A stretch of DNA of 64,000 bases from Pelotomaculum sp. DTU098 (GCA_001512635.1 LFSA01000029.1:21981-85980), one strand, 5' to 3'. Positions 16,597 through 26,112 are shown, counted from the first letter of the stretch. Numbers and translations: made by a program. Notes: generated by a model from the sequence alone, not told the origin.

Positions 16597-17718
16597 TTAC
16601 TTTTCCTGTTTCCAGAGGTGGCTTAACTTGTTTTCCCAGAGCAGGGGGTTATCGGGTTTTACTTCAATTGGAACCAGGGGACCCTGCAGGACCATAAATG
16701 CTCCCTCATCAGCCCAGGGATTTTCAATAACCTTGGCAGGTGACCACAAAGCATTTTCCTGCACCACTGTATCGCCAATCTTGGGAATACCCTTACCTGT
16801 TTTTAGATCATAGAGGTACTGTACCGCCAGTTCCGCTGAATCAAGGGCAGGTTGTCCGACAATAGCCTTAATCTTGCCTTCTTTGATCAGCTCCAGGCCT
16901 TCCGGTCCCATACAGATTCCCGTAATTCCGTAGTCAGCCGGGTTAAGACCAGCAGCCTCAATGGCGGTGACAACCCCGGGTCCCATAATATCGGGCGTAT
17001 GGACGTAAATCCCAAGGACTTCTTTCCCGTAACGGGTCAATAAATCGCTTGTCCTCTGGTGGGAATCATCATTGTTCCACTTTCCTTCACCCTGCACCAC
17101 AGTCAACTGCGGGTACTGGCTGATCACAGACTGAAATCCCTTATTACAAGCATGGGTAAACATATCTTCCAATGCTCCGGTTATTTCAATCACAACGCCC
17201 TTGGGTACTTCTCCGTTATTCCTCTCCTTGATGCCCTCGACAAATACCTCCGCAGCTCTTTTACTGGACTCTTCAATGTCAAAGGAAATAAACAGGTCAA
17301 CCTTACCGCCCTCCGGGGATGTATCAAGGGCAATAATGGGGATGCCAGCTTCATTTAATCTTTTAACGCCGGGCACAATTGCCTTCAGGTCAACGGCCCC
17401 GGCCATAATTAATCCATCCACCTTTTGTACGATGAAATTATCCATCAATTCCATGATTTTTAAGGAATCGGCCTGACCGTCCTTGATATCCACCTTTACT
17501 CCCAATTCCTTGGCCTTCTGCTCCGCGCCATTAATAAAAGCCTGGATATAAGGAGCTGTGGGGTTTTTCACAATCATCCCAAAAACATACTGCTCACCCG
17601 CAGCCTTTTCTCCTGGTCCGGACTCACCGGATTTTTGTTCTGTTTGCCCCCCGCAGCCCGCCACCAGAGCAGCAATAATGAGAATGAGCAGCAGGGCTCT
17701 AAGCCACTTTAAACGCAT
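16597..17718 (-). CDS. Ribose-type ABC substrate-binding lipoprotein
   Basis: An extracytoplasmic sugar-type binding protein (Peripla_BP_4 fold). The signal ALLLILIIAALVAGC ends in a lipobox with Cys at about residue 22. The mature part starts YVFGMIVKNPTAPYIQAFINGAEQKAKELG and has the hinge-region pattern VDGLIMAGAVD and GIPIIALDTSP of ribose/galactose-like binders. Last gene of the five-gene operon, after ATPase and permease. The ligand is unknown; neighbours suggest a compound oxidised by the HisD-like and zinc-type dehydrogenases. AAAGGAGG precedes the ATG. Confidence 0.88.
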   Translation of the reverse strand: MRLKWLRALLLILIIAALVAGCGGQTEQKSGESGPGEKAAGEQYVFGMIVKNPTAPYIQAFINGAEQKAKELGVKVDIKDGQADSLKIMELMDNFIVQKVDGLIMAGAVDLKAIVPGVKRLNEAGIPIIALDTSPEGGKVDLFISFDIEESSKRAAEVFVEGIKERNNGEVPKGVVIEITGALEDMFTHACNKGFQSVISQYPQLTVVQGEGKWNNDDSHQRTSDLLTRYGKEVLGIYVHTPDIMGPGVVTAIEAAGLNPADYGITGICMGPEGLELIKEGKIKAIVGQPALDSAELAVQYLYDLKTGKGIPKIGDTVVQENALWSPAKVIENPWADEGAFMVLQGPLVPIEVKPDNPLLWENKLSHLWKQEK

Positions 17719-17901
17719 CTTCTTGCCTCCTTTTGTTGTTGTTTTTTTAGGTTGTTCTTGTTATAAAGTCTTTTTTGTAAAGCATATAATCCGACACAAG
17801 CAGAAAACTGAGTCTTTAAAACATCCTCTTTACCCCAACACCTCCCCATGTTTGAGTTTTTTCCTGCAGACTCGTCAAAGAATAAGGGTTTCCACTTGTA
17901 T

Positions 17902-18936
17902 TTAAACTGTAGCTGTCAGGTTTGGGTCCTGCTTTTCCCGGTCCAATAATTTTTGGACCTGTTCCTGGTGCAGCAGGTAGCCCCGGAATTTGACCCTGAG
18001 CCTGTCAATTACAATCGCTACAAAAATGAGGGCACCCTGTGTCGCATAAACAAGGTTGACACCCACACCCAGCAGGTTTAATGAGTTTGAGATCATGCCC
18101 AGAAGCAGGGCACCGCCCAGCATACCCAGAGGCGTTCCCTTTCCGCCTTCCAAGCTGGCGCCGCCTAAAATAGCGCCGGCAAAGGACAGCAAGACCATAT
18201 TCTGGCCCATGGAATTCGAAATGGAACCCTGCCTCCCTGCCGCCAGGAGGCCCGCAATTGCCGCCAGAAGACCGCTGATCACAAAGGCGTAAATAACCAC
18301 CCGCCTGGTATCGATCCCGGAAATGAAACTTGCCCGGGGATTACCTCCGGTGGCGACAAAGTACCTGCCGAAGGGCGTGTATTGCAGGATTATATGGAAG
18401 ATTAAAAACACTACCAGCACAATGGGTATGGCCACGGGAATATTACCGGCCATCCTGGCCTGTCCGGCATATACGTAAATTTCGTCCAGAGGAAAGATGG
18501 AGAAGGGCACTAAAAACAGCACCAGGCCACGGAGCATAATCAGCATGGAAAGGGACTGCAGAAAAGGGTTGACTTTGATCTTCGCTATACAAAAACCGTT
18601 GAATAAACCAACCAGGGCACCCACAGCCAGGGTTAAGAAGATGCAGAGCACGGGGTGAAGCCCGCCCGGAATCCACTTGAGTGCAAGGAGCATGGCAATT
18701 CCCGGGGCAAAGGCAAGGGTGGATTCTATGGAGAGATCCAGGTGCCCGATAACCATAACCAGCCCCTGGGCCAAAACAAGCAAACTCATGATGGCGCTGT
18801 GATAAAAAATATTAACGAGATTATCATAGGTTGCAAATTTCGGGGTAACGATAGCGTTGATTAGAAAGAACAGAACCACGATAACCCATATTAAATTATC
18901 TAATAAAAATAACTGTACTTGTAGTCGATTGCGCAT
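17902..18936 (-). CDS. Ribose-type ABC transporter permease
   Basis: An integral membrane permease of the RbsC/BPD_transp_2 family with about ten hydrophobic segments. LAQGLVMVIGHLDLSIES corresponds to the family signature around the GGIDLS motif (here GHLDLS), and GNPRASFISGIDTRRVVIYAFV to the cytoplasmic EAA-like loop. AGAILGGASLEGGKGTPLG is the conserved late loop. 344 residues. AAGGAG precedes the ATG. It pairs with the ATPase at 19087 and the binding protein at 16597. Confidence 0.9.
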   Translation of the reverse strand: MRNRLQVQLFLLDNLIWVIVVLFFLINAIVTPKFATYDNLVNIFYHSAIMSLLVLAQGLVMVIGHLDLSIESTLAFAPGIAMLLALKWIPGGLHPVLCIFLTLAVGALVGLFNGFCIAKIKVNPFLQSLSMLIMLRGLVLFLVPFSIFPLDEIYVYAGQARMAGNIPVAIPIVLVVFLIFHIILQYTPFGRYFVATGGNPRASFISGIDTRRVVIYAFVISGLLAAIAGLLAAGRQGSISNSMGQNMVLLSFAGAILGGASLEGGKGTPLGMLGGALLLGMISNSLNLLGVGVNLVYATQGALIFVAIVIDRLRVKFRGYLLHQEQVQKLLDREKQDPNLTATV

Positions 18937-19086
18937 TGCTGGTACTCCTTCAACAAATATTGCGGGTTGGTTTAAAATTTAAAGGAAACCTATCTGGTTC
19001 ATTTATTTCAGGTGATCGGCAAAAAAACCGTTTTTTCAAGCTCTACTGGAAGATCAAGCCGGTCACCTGGTTACGTTTTATACGTT

Positions 19087-20682
19087 TTAATTAACTGTAC
19101 CCGTCTTGAGAATTCTGTTTTTAATTCCCGCCCTTTTTATCCCCTGAACAGCGTAAAACAGGTCGCTTTCCCGGAATTCCTCCCTCATGAACTCATCAAT
19201 TATTTCCCCTCTGTAAAGAATCAGAATCCGGTCGCAGATCTGGATCAAATCCTCCAGCCCCGGGGAAGTCAGGATAATTCCCGCTGTTTCACTTAACTTA
19301 TCCCTGATTATGGCCAAAATGCTCTCCCTGGTGGAAATATCCACACCCTTGGTGGGCTCATCCAGAAGCAGTATTTTGGGGTGGGTGGAAGCGATCCTAC
19401 CTACCACAACCTTTTGCTTATTTCCACCGCTTAAATGGGCTACTTCCTGTTCAGGGGAAGCTGTTTTGATTCCGAACATATTGATGATTGAGGAAACTAA
19501 CTCTTTTTCCCTTCGTTGATTGACTAGATGGCCCCTGCTCAGTTTTTTTATTGAGTTTAAAACCAGGTTTTCCCTCACGCTTAAAAGGCTGATGATACCC
19601 TCTCTCTCCCTGTCCTCCGGTAAATATACAATTCCGCTGCGCATGGCCTGGGAGGGGGTTGTAAAGCGCCTGACGGTATTCTCGACCCTGATCAAGCCTT
19701 CCTCCACCGGTTCAATACCCGCGATGCCTTTCAGCAGTTCGGTCCGGCCGCTGCCCCTGAGCCCAGCCAGGCCCAGGATTTCCCCCCGGTAGAGGTTAAA
19801 GGTTATGTTTTTATACAGGCCGAGTCTGGTCAGGTTTTCCACGGACAGCACCGGCTGGTCCGCTCCGCCCTTCCGGGGTTTAAACCGGCCCTGGGAAACG
19901 TTTATCAAAGGCAGGTCCTCTCCTACAATTAAAGAAGAAAGCTTGGCTTTGTCCAGGTCCGCACATTTCGCGGTGGCAACCGACTTCCCGTCACGAAGCA
20001 CCGTAACCCTGTCACAAACCCTGAGCAGCTCGTCAGTCCGGTGGGAAATAAAGAGGATGGTACTTCCCTGCTTTTTTCTTTCCTCAATGATCCTGTACAA
20101 AGTTTTTTCATCTTCCTGGGAAAGAGATGCCGAAGCCTCATCCAGGATGATGATGCTGGATTCTTCCACATAACACGCTTTTATAACCAGTAAGAGCTGG
20201 CGTTCACTTATGGATAGATCCGCCGCTTTGGCGCGGACATTGAAATGAAGGTTGTTCTTCTGGATAATCTCCTCTGCCCTGGAATACAGCTCTTTCCAGT
20301 TTAAAAACCCATTTCTACAGGTGTAATCAGCTACAAACAGGTTTTCAGCCACGGTAAAATCCATGATCACCTGGGGGTCCTGGGGAACAATTGAAATCTT
20401 TTCCTTTTTAGCTATAATCCTGGTTAAAGTATCGAACTTCTTATTTCCAACATATATTTCGCCCCCTGTGGGCTCGATTATTCCTGCAATAATCCCCACC
20501 AGGGTCGACTTGCCGGCTCCATTTTTCCCTATGATGCCGTGGACTTCCCCTTTTTTCACATCCAGGTTGACATTGTGGAGAGCCACCGTGCCGGGATAGA
20601 TTTTTGATATGTTGCGGAGCCGGAGTGCAGAACCTTCATTAACTTCTTTGTTTAGGATAGATTGCCGTTCGTTCATGCTCAT
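19087..20682 (-). CDS. Ribose-type ABC transporter ATPase (RbsA/MglA-like, double domain)
   Basis: Energises import together with the neighbouring permease. Domain 1 has Walker A GKNGAGKST (about residue 53), a diverged signature LSISERQLL and ILDEASASL. Domain 2 has the reduced Walker A GLRGSGRTE usual in the C-terminal half of this family, signature LSGGNKQK and LLDEPTKGVD. 531 residues, slightly longer than RbsA. Two ATG codons (20682 and 20676) are possible; the second is better spaced from GAGGG. Operon position: between the dehydrogenases and the permease. Confidence 0.92.
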   Translation of the reverse strand: MSMNERQSILNKEVNEGSALRLRNISKIYPGTVALHNVNLDVKKGEVHGIIGKNGAGKSTLVGIIAGIIEPTGGEIYVGNKKFDTLTRIIAKKEKISIVPQDPQVIMDFTVAENLFVADYTCRNGFLNWKELYSRAEEIIQKNNLHFNVRAKAADLSISERQLLLVIKACYVEESSIIILDEASASLSQEDEKTLYRIIEERKKQGSTILFISHRTDELLRVCDRVTVLRDGKSVATAKCADLDKAKLSSLIVGEDLPLINVSQGRFKPRKGGADQPVLSVENLTRLGLYKNITFNLYRGEILGLAGLRGSGRTELLKGIAGIEPVEEGLIRVENTVRRFTTPSQAMRSGIVYLPEDREREGIISLLSVRENLVLNSIKKLSRGHLVNQRREKELVSSIINMFGIKTASPEQEVAHLSGGNKQKVVVGRIASTHPKILLLDEPTKGVDISTRESILAIIRDKLSETAGIILTSPGLEDLIQICDRILILYRGEIIDEFMREEFRESDLFYAVQGIKRAGIKNRILKTGTVN

Positions 20683-20741
20683 TCCCTCTATCCAAAATTT
20701 TTATCAGTCTGCTATATTACGGCTGTTCTCGGAACTCCCTT

Positions 20742-21737
20742 TCAAGAACCTGCAGGGCTCAAAAGGATTTTTACAACATCAGGCGCCTGAGAGGTCAGAA
20801 TCTCAAATGCCTCTGCAGCTGACTCCAGGGGTAGGACCCGGGAAATCAGCGGTGTAACGTCCACCTGACCGGAGGCAATGGCTTGAGCTGCCCTTTCCAA
20901 ATCCAATCTCTCATAAGCATTAATCCCGTATATTTTTAATTCCTTTTCAAGAATAGCATTGGGGTTGACCAGTACGCTCTCTTCATACAGGCCGGCCAGG
21001 ACAAGCCTTCCCCCAGGTTTCAGCAGTTTTAGAGCTCCCTGAAGGGTAGCATCCACCCCAACCGCTTCAATAACTGCATCCACCTGCTCCGGTACATCCG
21101 GCAGCTCCCGGGCAACCCGGTCGGCTCCCAGCCTGCGGGCCATATCCAGCCTGGCCGGAGCCCGGTCCACCACAAGGATTTGCTCAACCAGAGGCCTGGC
21201 CACGAGCAGCGTAAGGAGTCCCACCGGCCCGGCCCCGATGATGCCCAGGGTATCCCGGGAAGAGAGGCCAGCCCTGGCGGCGGCGTGAAGAGCCACTGCC
21301 AGGGGTTCAATCAGCGCCGCCCTGTCCAGTTCAAGACCAGGGGGCAGATTCAGCAAGCGGTCCTCATTTAAAACAAGGTACCCGGCAAAACAACCCGGAC
21401 ATATTTCCCCTATAAAACTGAGCTGCGGGCAGATGTTTTCTTTACCCTGCCGGCACCAGGGGCAGCTTCCGCAAGCGACCCGGGGGTCGCCCACCACGTG
21501 ATCGCCGGGCTCAAAGCCCGTGACACCGGGACCAACATCCTCAACAATGCCGGAAAACTCATGGCCCATTGTTTCCGGTATTGATGAAACAAACATACCC
21601 TTTCTATAAATGTGCAGGTCCGAACCGCAGATTCCGGCATAGGCCACCTTTACCAGCACCTCTTTGGGCCCGCAGACTGGCCGCGGCAGCCTTTCTATTC
21701 GAATATCCCGGATCCCGTAATAACGGACAGCCAGCAT
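20742..21737 (-). CDS. Zinc-type medium-chain dehydrogenase (sorbitol/threonine dehydrogenase-like)
   Basis: An NAD(P)-dependent alcohol/polyol dehydrogenase. The catalytic zinc site is seen in GICGSDLHIYRKG and GHEFSG, the structural zinc lobe in CGSCPWCRQGKENIC (four Cys), and the Rossmann motif in GAGPVGLLTLLVA (about residue 170) with VVDRAPARL after it. 331 residues. AGGAGG precedes the ATG. It lies 24 bases after the HisD-like gene and before the ABC genes, so it probably oxidises the imported compound or its product. The exact substrate cannot be read from sequence. Confidence 0.9.
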   Translation of the reverse strand: MLAVRYYGIRDIRIERLPRPVCGPKEVLVKVAYAGICGSDLHIYRKGMFVSSIPETMGHEFSGIVEDVGPGVTGFEPGDHVVGDPRVACGSCPWCRQGKENICPQLSFIGEICPGCFAGYLVLNEDRLLNLPPGLELDRAALIEPLAVALHAAARAGLSSRDTLGIIGAGPVGLLTLLVARPLVEQILVVDRAPARLDMARRLGADRVARELPDVPEQVDAVIEAVGVDATLQGALKLLKPGGRLVLAGLYEESVLVNPNAILEKELKIYGINAYERLDLERAAQAIASGQVDVTPLISRVLPLESAAEAFEILTSQAPDVVKILLSPAGS

Positions 21738-21761
21738 TAATTTCTCCTCCTACCCTACTGT

Positions 21762-23069
21762 TCAATCCCTGGCGAAACGCTCCAGGATGGCGTTGCCGTG
21801 GGCGGGAAAACCTTCATAGTCAGCCAGTTTGACCATGGCATCCCGCAGGTTTGCCAGTCCCTCTTTGGAAAAATACTCGAAGGTAACTGCTTTGTAAAAA
21901 TCTGCTGTCTTTAAGCCGCCGGAAACCATGGCCCTGCGGCCGGTGGGTAAAACGTGGTTGGGGCCCGAACCGAAGCAGCCGGTGCTGAGGGGTGTATAAT
22001 GCCCCAGGTAAATCCCTCCTGCGTTTTTAATTTTCTGCATATCATGCAGGGGATCTTTGGTCATGATTTCCAGGTGTTCCACGGCGTACTCGTTGGCAAA
22101 GGCGATTGATTCTTCAAGGGAGTCGGTAATAATAATTGCCCCGTATTTTTTCAGCGATTCCACGACAAAGTTTTTGCGGTAATCATTGAGCCTCTCAATA
22201 TGCCGGCCGATTCTCTCCTGAACCGCGTAGGCCAGCTCCTTCACGTGGGTAACCAAAACTCCCGCCGAATCCAGCCCGTGCTCCGCCTGGATGCAGATAT
22301 CCGCAGCAGCGTATTCCGGGTCGGCGGACTCGTCCGCGATGATTAACCCTTCGCCGGGGCCGGCGTGAGTGCCGATTTCCACCTGGCCGTAAAGCAGCTT
22401 AAACGCGGCCAGCACCCACTTGCTGCCGGGACCCACAATTTTATCAACCTTGGGCACTGTTTGGGTACCGTGGGCCATAGCAGCTACCGCCTGGCTTCCG
22501 CCGATGCGAAAGACAGCGTCCGCCCCGCAAATGTCACAGGCGATTAAGGTACCCGGAGGAACGAACCCGTCAGGCGCGGACGGTGTGCAGACAATTACTT
22601 CGGGAACGCCGGCCACTTTGGCGGGTAAAACGGACATCATCACCGCAGAAGGGAACCAGCCCCTGCCGCCGGGGACGTAACACCCGACTTTCGCCAGGGG
22701 AATATGAATTTGTCCGGCAATCAATCCGGGGGAAACTTCCATGGACCACATTTTATTGGGCATCTGGGCTGCGTGAAAGCGCTTGACGTTGCCGGCCAGG
22801 GTCCGGATCGCCGCAATTGTTTCCTCGTCCACCTTTTCGTAGGCCGCTTTGATTTCTTCCGGGGAAACCTTTATTTGATCAATATTGATGGTAACCTCTT
22901 CAAACTGTCTGGTATAATCTACCAGGGCCTGGTCGCCGCGTGTTTTTACATCCTCGATGACCCTGGCAACATCGCTGATAATGGAATCTGTTTCCACTTC
23001 ACTTCTCTTGAGAATTCTCTCGTAATCAGCTTTCTCCATGTCTTTTAAATTGTAGACCCGGATGTACAT
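21762..23069 (-). CDS. HisD-family dehydrogenase, probably not histidinol dehydrogenase
   Basis: The protein has the histidinol-dehydrogenase fold. Conserved parts: VGCYVPGGRGWFPSAVMM, GPGSKWV, CIQAEHGLDSAGVLVT (Gln and His zinc ligands), EHLEIMTK (catalytic Glu-His), GPNHVLPTG, and FPAHGNAI (late His zinc ligand). The fourth zinc ligand, Asp360 of E. coli HisD (AGDY), is Cys here (TGCF). The PGGR loop also differs from the PGGT of biosynthetic enzymes. It heads an operon with a polyol-type dehydrogenase and a sugar-type importer and is not near other his genes. Known HisD paralogues act on sulfopropanediol (HpsN) or polyols. I infer a catabolic role. AAAGGAGG precedes the ATG. 435 residues. 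Confidence 0.85.
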   Translation of the reverse strand: MYIRVYNLKDMEKADYERILKRSEVETDSIISDVARVIEDVKTRGDQALVDYTRQFEEVTINIDQIKVSPEEIKAAYEKVDEETIAAIRTLAGNVKRFHAAQMPNKMWSMEVSPGLIAGQIHIPLAKVGCYVPGGRGWFPSAVMMSVLPAKVAGVPEVIVCTPSAPDGFVPPGTLIACDICGADAVFRIGGSQAVAAMAHGTQTVPKVDKIVGPGSKWVLAAFKLLYGQVEIGTHAGPGEGLIIADESADPEYAAADICIQAEHGLDSAGVLVTHVKELAYAVQERIGRHIERLNDYRKNFVVESLKKYGAIIITDSLEESIAFANEYAVEHLEIMTKDPLHDMQKIKNAGGIYLGHYTPLSTGCFGSGPNHVLPTGRRAMVSGGLKTADFYKAVTFEYFSKEGLANLRDAMVKLADYEGFPAHGNAILERFARD

Positions 23070-23104
23070 GGAATCCTTCCTCCTTTAAAGTCGACAAATT
23101 TGAT

Positions 23105-23141
23105 AAAAAATAGGCAAAGCCCCTCAGGCTGGAGCCTGCCT
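23105..23141 (-). terminator. Possible attenuator in the leader of the HisD-like operon
   Basis: On the minus strand AGGCA (23141-23137 with flanking G) pairs with TGCCT (23116-23112), enclosing GGCTCC and GGGGCTT segments, followed by ATTTTTT. It lies only about 36 bases before the ATG at 23069, so it sits in the 5' leader, not after a gene. The remaining gap (23142-23499) is AT-rich and shows nothing else clear. Confidence 0.45.
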
Positions 23142-23499
23142 CCTGGTGACTTTTGGGTAATTAACGTAAATCTAGCAATAAAGTAATTTTCTTGCTTTTA
23201 TCGAAGATCATTGTTTAGACCCACAGTGAAGGCTTTTATTCAGGTCTGTTTAGAGAACCCGTTTATAATTTAGTTTTTAAAGGCGAACATACTCGCATTA
23301 ATACTTTAACATGATAAAGTGAAATTGGGAATACTTTTTCGACAAAAAGAGGGTTAATTCCTCCATGAGGAAAAAGATTAAAAATTCCTTCATTCCCTGG
23401 AACACAGCCCAAATTCCGCTCTGTTTTTTTTACCGGAAATAAAGGATTAAACAGTTTCCCGGTAAATTAAAATATATACATTACTTTGGGGGTGTAAAG

Positions 23500-24102
23500 A
23501 TGAGTGCAACCAACAATACGGCAGTCTCTGCAAATGAGGCTATACAAAGACTTGTCGATGGTAACAGGAGATTTGTAACAGGCCAGTTTGCCTTGAAAGA
23601 TCTGGGCAACGACAGGCGGGAGGAACTGGTTAAGGGCCAAAAACCCTTTGCCGTAATCTTAACCTGCGCAGACTCCCGTGTACCGCCTGAGCATATCTTC
23701 GACCAGGGCCTTGGCGACCTTTTCGTTATCCGCAACGCGGGAAACGTCGTGGACCCTGTAAGCCTGGGCAGCATTGAATATGCCGTGGAACATCTTCTGG
23801 CGCCGCTTGTTGTGGTAATGGGACACGACTACTGTGGTGCCGTGAAAGCTGCCGTCGACGGCGGGGAAGTGCCCGGAAGCATCGGAGCCATCATTGCCAA
23901 ATTGCAGCCTTCCGTGGAAAAAGCAAAGGCAACCGGGGCAACAGGACATGACCTCTATGAATTGGCCACCGATGAAAATATCAAGGCAACACTGGCAGAG
24001 ATTAAAGAAAGCCCAATCATCAAGCATTTCCTGGAAGAAGGGAAGGTAACCCTGAAGGGTGCCAAATACTTCTTAAAAACAGGAGAGGTTGTCTTTTTTT
24101 AG
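23500..24102 (+). CDS. Beta-class carbonic anhydrase
   Basis: Interconverts CO2 and bicarbonate. The zinc site is complete: Cys56 in LTCADSR with the Asp58-Arg60 dyad, and His109/Cys112 in GHDYCGAVKA. IRNAGNVVDP and GSIEYAVEHL are also conserved. 200 residues, cytoplasmic, no signal peptide. GGGGGTG precedes the ATG. It is a single gene. A bicarbonate supply fits an anaerobe with carboxylation or CO2-fixing metabolism, but no such genes are adjacent. Confidence 0.95.
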   Translation: MSATNNTAVSANEAIQRLVDGNRRFVTGQFALKDLGNDRREELVKGQKPFAVILTCADSRVPPEHIFDQGLGDLFVIRNAGNVVDPVSLGSIEYAVEHLLAPLVVVMGHDYCGAVKAAVDGGEVPGSIGAIIAKLQPSVEKAKATGATGHDLYELATDENIKATLAEIKESPIIKHFLEEGKVTLKGAKYFLKTGEVVFF

Positions 24103-24211
24103 TCCAGGACAGATAATTAAGTATCCCTAAAACAGTTAATACAAAACATATTTTATTTAGTTACCGCCCATGCTATATAGTGTCAAATCTATATGAAGGG
24201 CGGTTTATTTT

Positions 24212-25216
24212 ATGTTCAAAAAACTTAAGAAAACCCTTTCCCTGGTCCGCCAGGAAACCGGTAAACCTCTCCACGCCGGTGAGGTTTATCATCTTTGGGA
24301 AACTTTAACCTCCAGTTATAACCTGGTTTCCCTTGTTGAAACCTATATGATGAACACCGGCGATAGAGAACTCCATCTCCTTCTGCAGGGCATAAGCAAG
24401 GGCACTGTTCTTACCCGAATCAACCGTCTGGAAAAAATTTTGAAAGAGGAAGGCTTCACTGTCCCGCCACGGCCCTCACCAAAAACGCTACAGGGAAAAC
24501 CAGGTGCAGGCCAGGAAGTTAAGCTGGGTGACGACGAAGTCATCAGGAACCTGGCTGCCTGGGTACAGGTTCTGTTAATGCACGACGGCAGGGCCATCGG
24601 GACTGCTACCAGGGAATCGGTAAGAAAAGTCTTCACTGACATCGTCTTTACCGATATGAAAGCTTACACTATGATTATTAACCTTGGCCAGAAAAGGCAA
24701 GTATTCATCCCCCCTCCTCCCGCCACCGCCCGTCACAATAGCCTCAATATGAGTGAAGTGGCTGCAATCTGGGACGAGTTGGAAGCAAGGCATTTAAGTG
24801 TCATGAACCTGGAAACCTACCTGGCCAATACCGGAGACCCTGAACTGATCAGACTTTTAAAAACCGGTCTCAATGATGTGGTGCTTCCTCAACTAGAAAG
24901 GCTCGAGAATGTTCTCAAGGAAGAAGGATTCACCGTCCCCGCACGCCCCGTTCGTCGTATGCAGCAGGGACCGCCCGGCAGGGTCAATAAGATAACCTTG
25001 AGCGATGCGGAGGTTGTTCAGATTTTACTCGCTGCCATGCAGGTTTATATCATCCTGCACATCACCTCCTATTCAGCTTCTTTCAGGGAAGATATCAGAA
25101 ATATGTTTAAATCTTTCCTTTCCACCGAGATCGAGTTTTTACAAAAAATGATGGACCTGGCTTCCAAGCGGAACGCTTTCAACAACCCACCGGTGGTTAG
25201 CTCCAAACGGGGTTAA
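24212..25216 (+). CDS. Tandem DUF3231 protein
   Basis: Two copies of the DUF3231 helical domain in one chain. Copy 1 (about residues 15-165) and copy 2 (about 180-325) share the pattern L(H/N)xxEVxxxWxxLxxxxxxVxxxETYxxNTGDxEL, then RLE(K/N)xLKEEGFTVP. The family is found in Bacillus and Clostridia spore formers, often near spore-coat functions. No catalytic motif is evident. 334 residues. AGGGCGG precedes the ATG. It is a single gene after the carbonic anhydrase gene. Confidence 0.85.
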   Translation: MFKKLKKTLSLVRQETGKPLHAGEVYHLWETLTSSYNLVSLVETYMMNTGDRELHLLLQGISKGTVLTRINRLEKILKEEGFTVPPRPSPKTLQGKPGAGQEVKLGDDEVIRNLAAWVQVLLMHDGRAIGTATRESVRKVFTDIVFTDMKAYTMIINLGQKRQVFIPPPPATARHNSLNMSEVAAIWDELEARHLSVMNLETYLANTGDPELIRLLKTGLNDVVLPQLERLENVLKEEGFTVPARPVRRMQQGPPGRVNKITLSDAEVVQILLAAMQVYIILHITSYSASFREDIRNMFKSFLSTEIEFLQKMMDLASKRNAFNNPPVVSSKRG

Positions 25217-25385
25217 ACATAATTGGCGGTAAGAGATTTTAACTTGCAGTACAAACCGGCTATGATACCCTTTGACCAGGGAAAAGCAGGATATGCAGGT
25301 AGGGAATGTTCCCTTGTACAGGCTCTATTGACCATAATAGCGGAGAAGGGCTCCCGGAACACTTCTACCGGCAAAAAAAAAGCCG

Positions 25386-25655
25386 TTATCCGGCATCTCT
25401 CAATTTTAAGAAATCATAGCCCAGTTTGGTCAGACTGCAAATCTTGCTTTTTCCTTCCGTGGTCACATCCACCAGGCCCAGAGCATAGAGCTGGATAACA
25501 ACGTGATCCAGCACGGCCCTTTTAACTTTGGCCGTCAGGGATAATTCCTCCTTGTTCATGGGACCCTGATCTTCCAGGGAGCGAATGACCCTCTCCGCTT
25601 CTTCCGGCAGGCGATTCCGGACCCCGTAAAAATATTCCACCAGTGTTGTTGTCAC
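25386..25655 (-). CDS. Small winged-helix-like regulator, hypothetical
   Basis: An 89-residue protein: EYFYGVRNRLPEEAERVIRS, then MNKEELSLTAKVKRAVLDHV and IQLYALGLVDVTTEGK..KICSLTKLG, a helix-turn-helix and wing arrangement. The frame is open further upstream to an ATG at 25799, but the peptide there is unconvincing. GTG at 25655 follows AAAGGAG at 10 bases and is preferred. Convergent with the DUF3231 gene. It is probably DNA-binding, but without recognised targets. Confidence 0.6.
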   Translation of the reverse strand: MTTTLVEYFYGVRNRLPEEAERVIRSLEDQGPMNKEELSLTAKVKRAVLDHVVIQLYALGLVDVTTEGKSKICSLTKLGYDFLKLRDAG

Positions 25656-25950
25656 AATCTTCAAGCTCCTTTCCTGTGTTGTTCTAGACTTATTACTAGT
25701 ATGGTCATTCAACCAATTATATAAACCTGCCGGATACAAAAATTTAAAAATATTGTTACAAAGAAGCAAACATAAGGGTTTTCCGAAATCTTTACACAAA
25801 AAAGTACCACTATTGTCTTGCGGAAAACACTATCAAATACCCGGATAGGCAACAGTTATTTGAAAATCTTCATAATTAACCCGGACATAAATTATTAAAT
25901 CCCTGTTCATGCTAAAAGGGAAGAGTAATAGTGGGGAAAAGGCTAAAAAA

Positions 25951-26022
25951 ATGCTACCCTTCGTGGTCCCCCGCGGGCGAGGTATATAGTCCTCGGTAAC
26001 CAGGCTATAACCCTACTTACCT
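25951..26022. other. Structured leader-like element before a small gene
   Basis: GC-rich island in AT-rich DNA. CGAGG (25978-25982) pairs with CCTCG (25991-25995); GGTAA (25995-25999) pairs with TTACC (26017-26021), with an inner AGG/CCT pairing. Read on the minus strand, the island is followed by seven T near 25950. No known riboswitch or RNA family is recognised. The rest of 25656-26112 holds only the regulator's upstream region. Confidence 0.35.
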
Positions 26023-26112
26023 GAAGATAAACTTAAATGAGCAACACCAACAACAACGGTAGTAAATCATTGTTGTAAGAAAAATAAAAATTCAAAAAGG
26101 GGAAGTATTATT

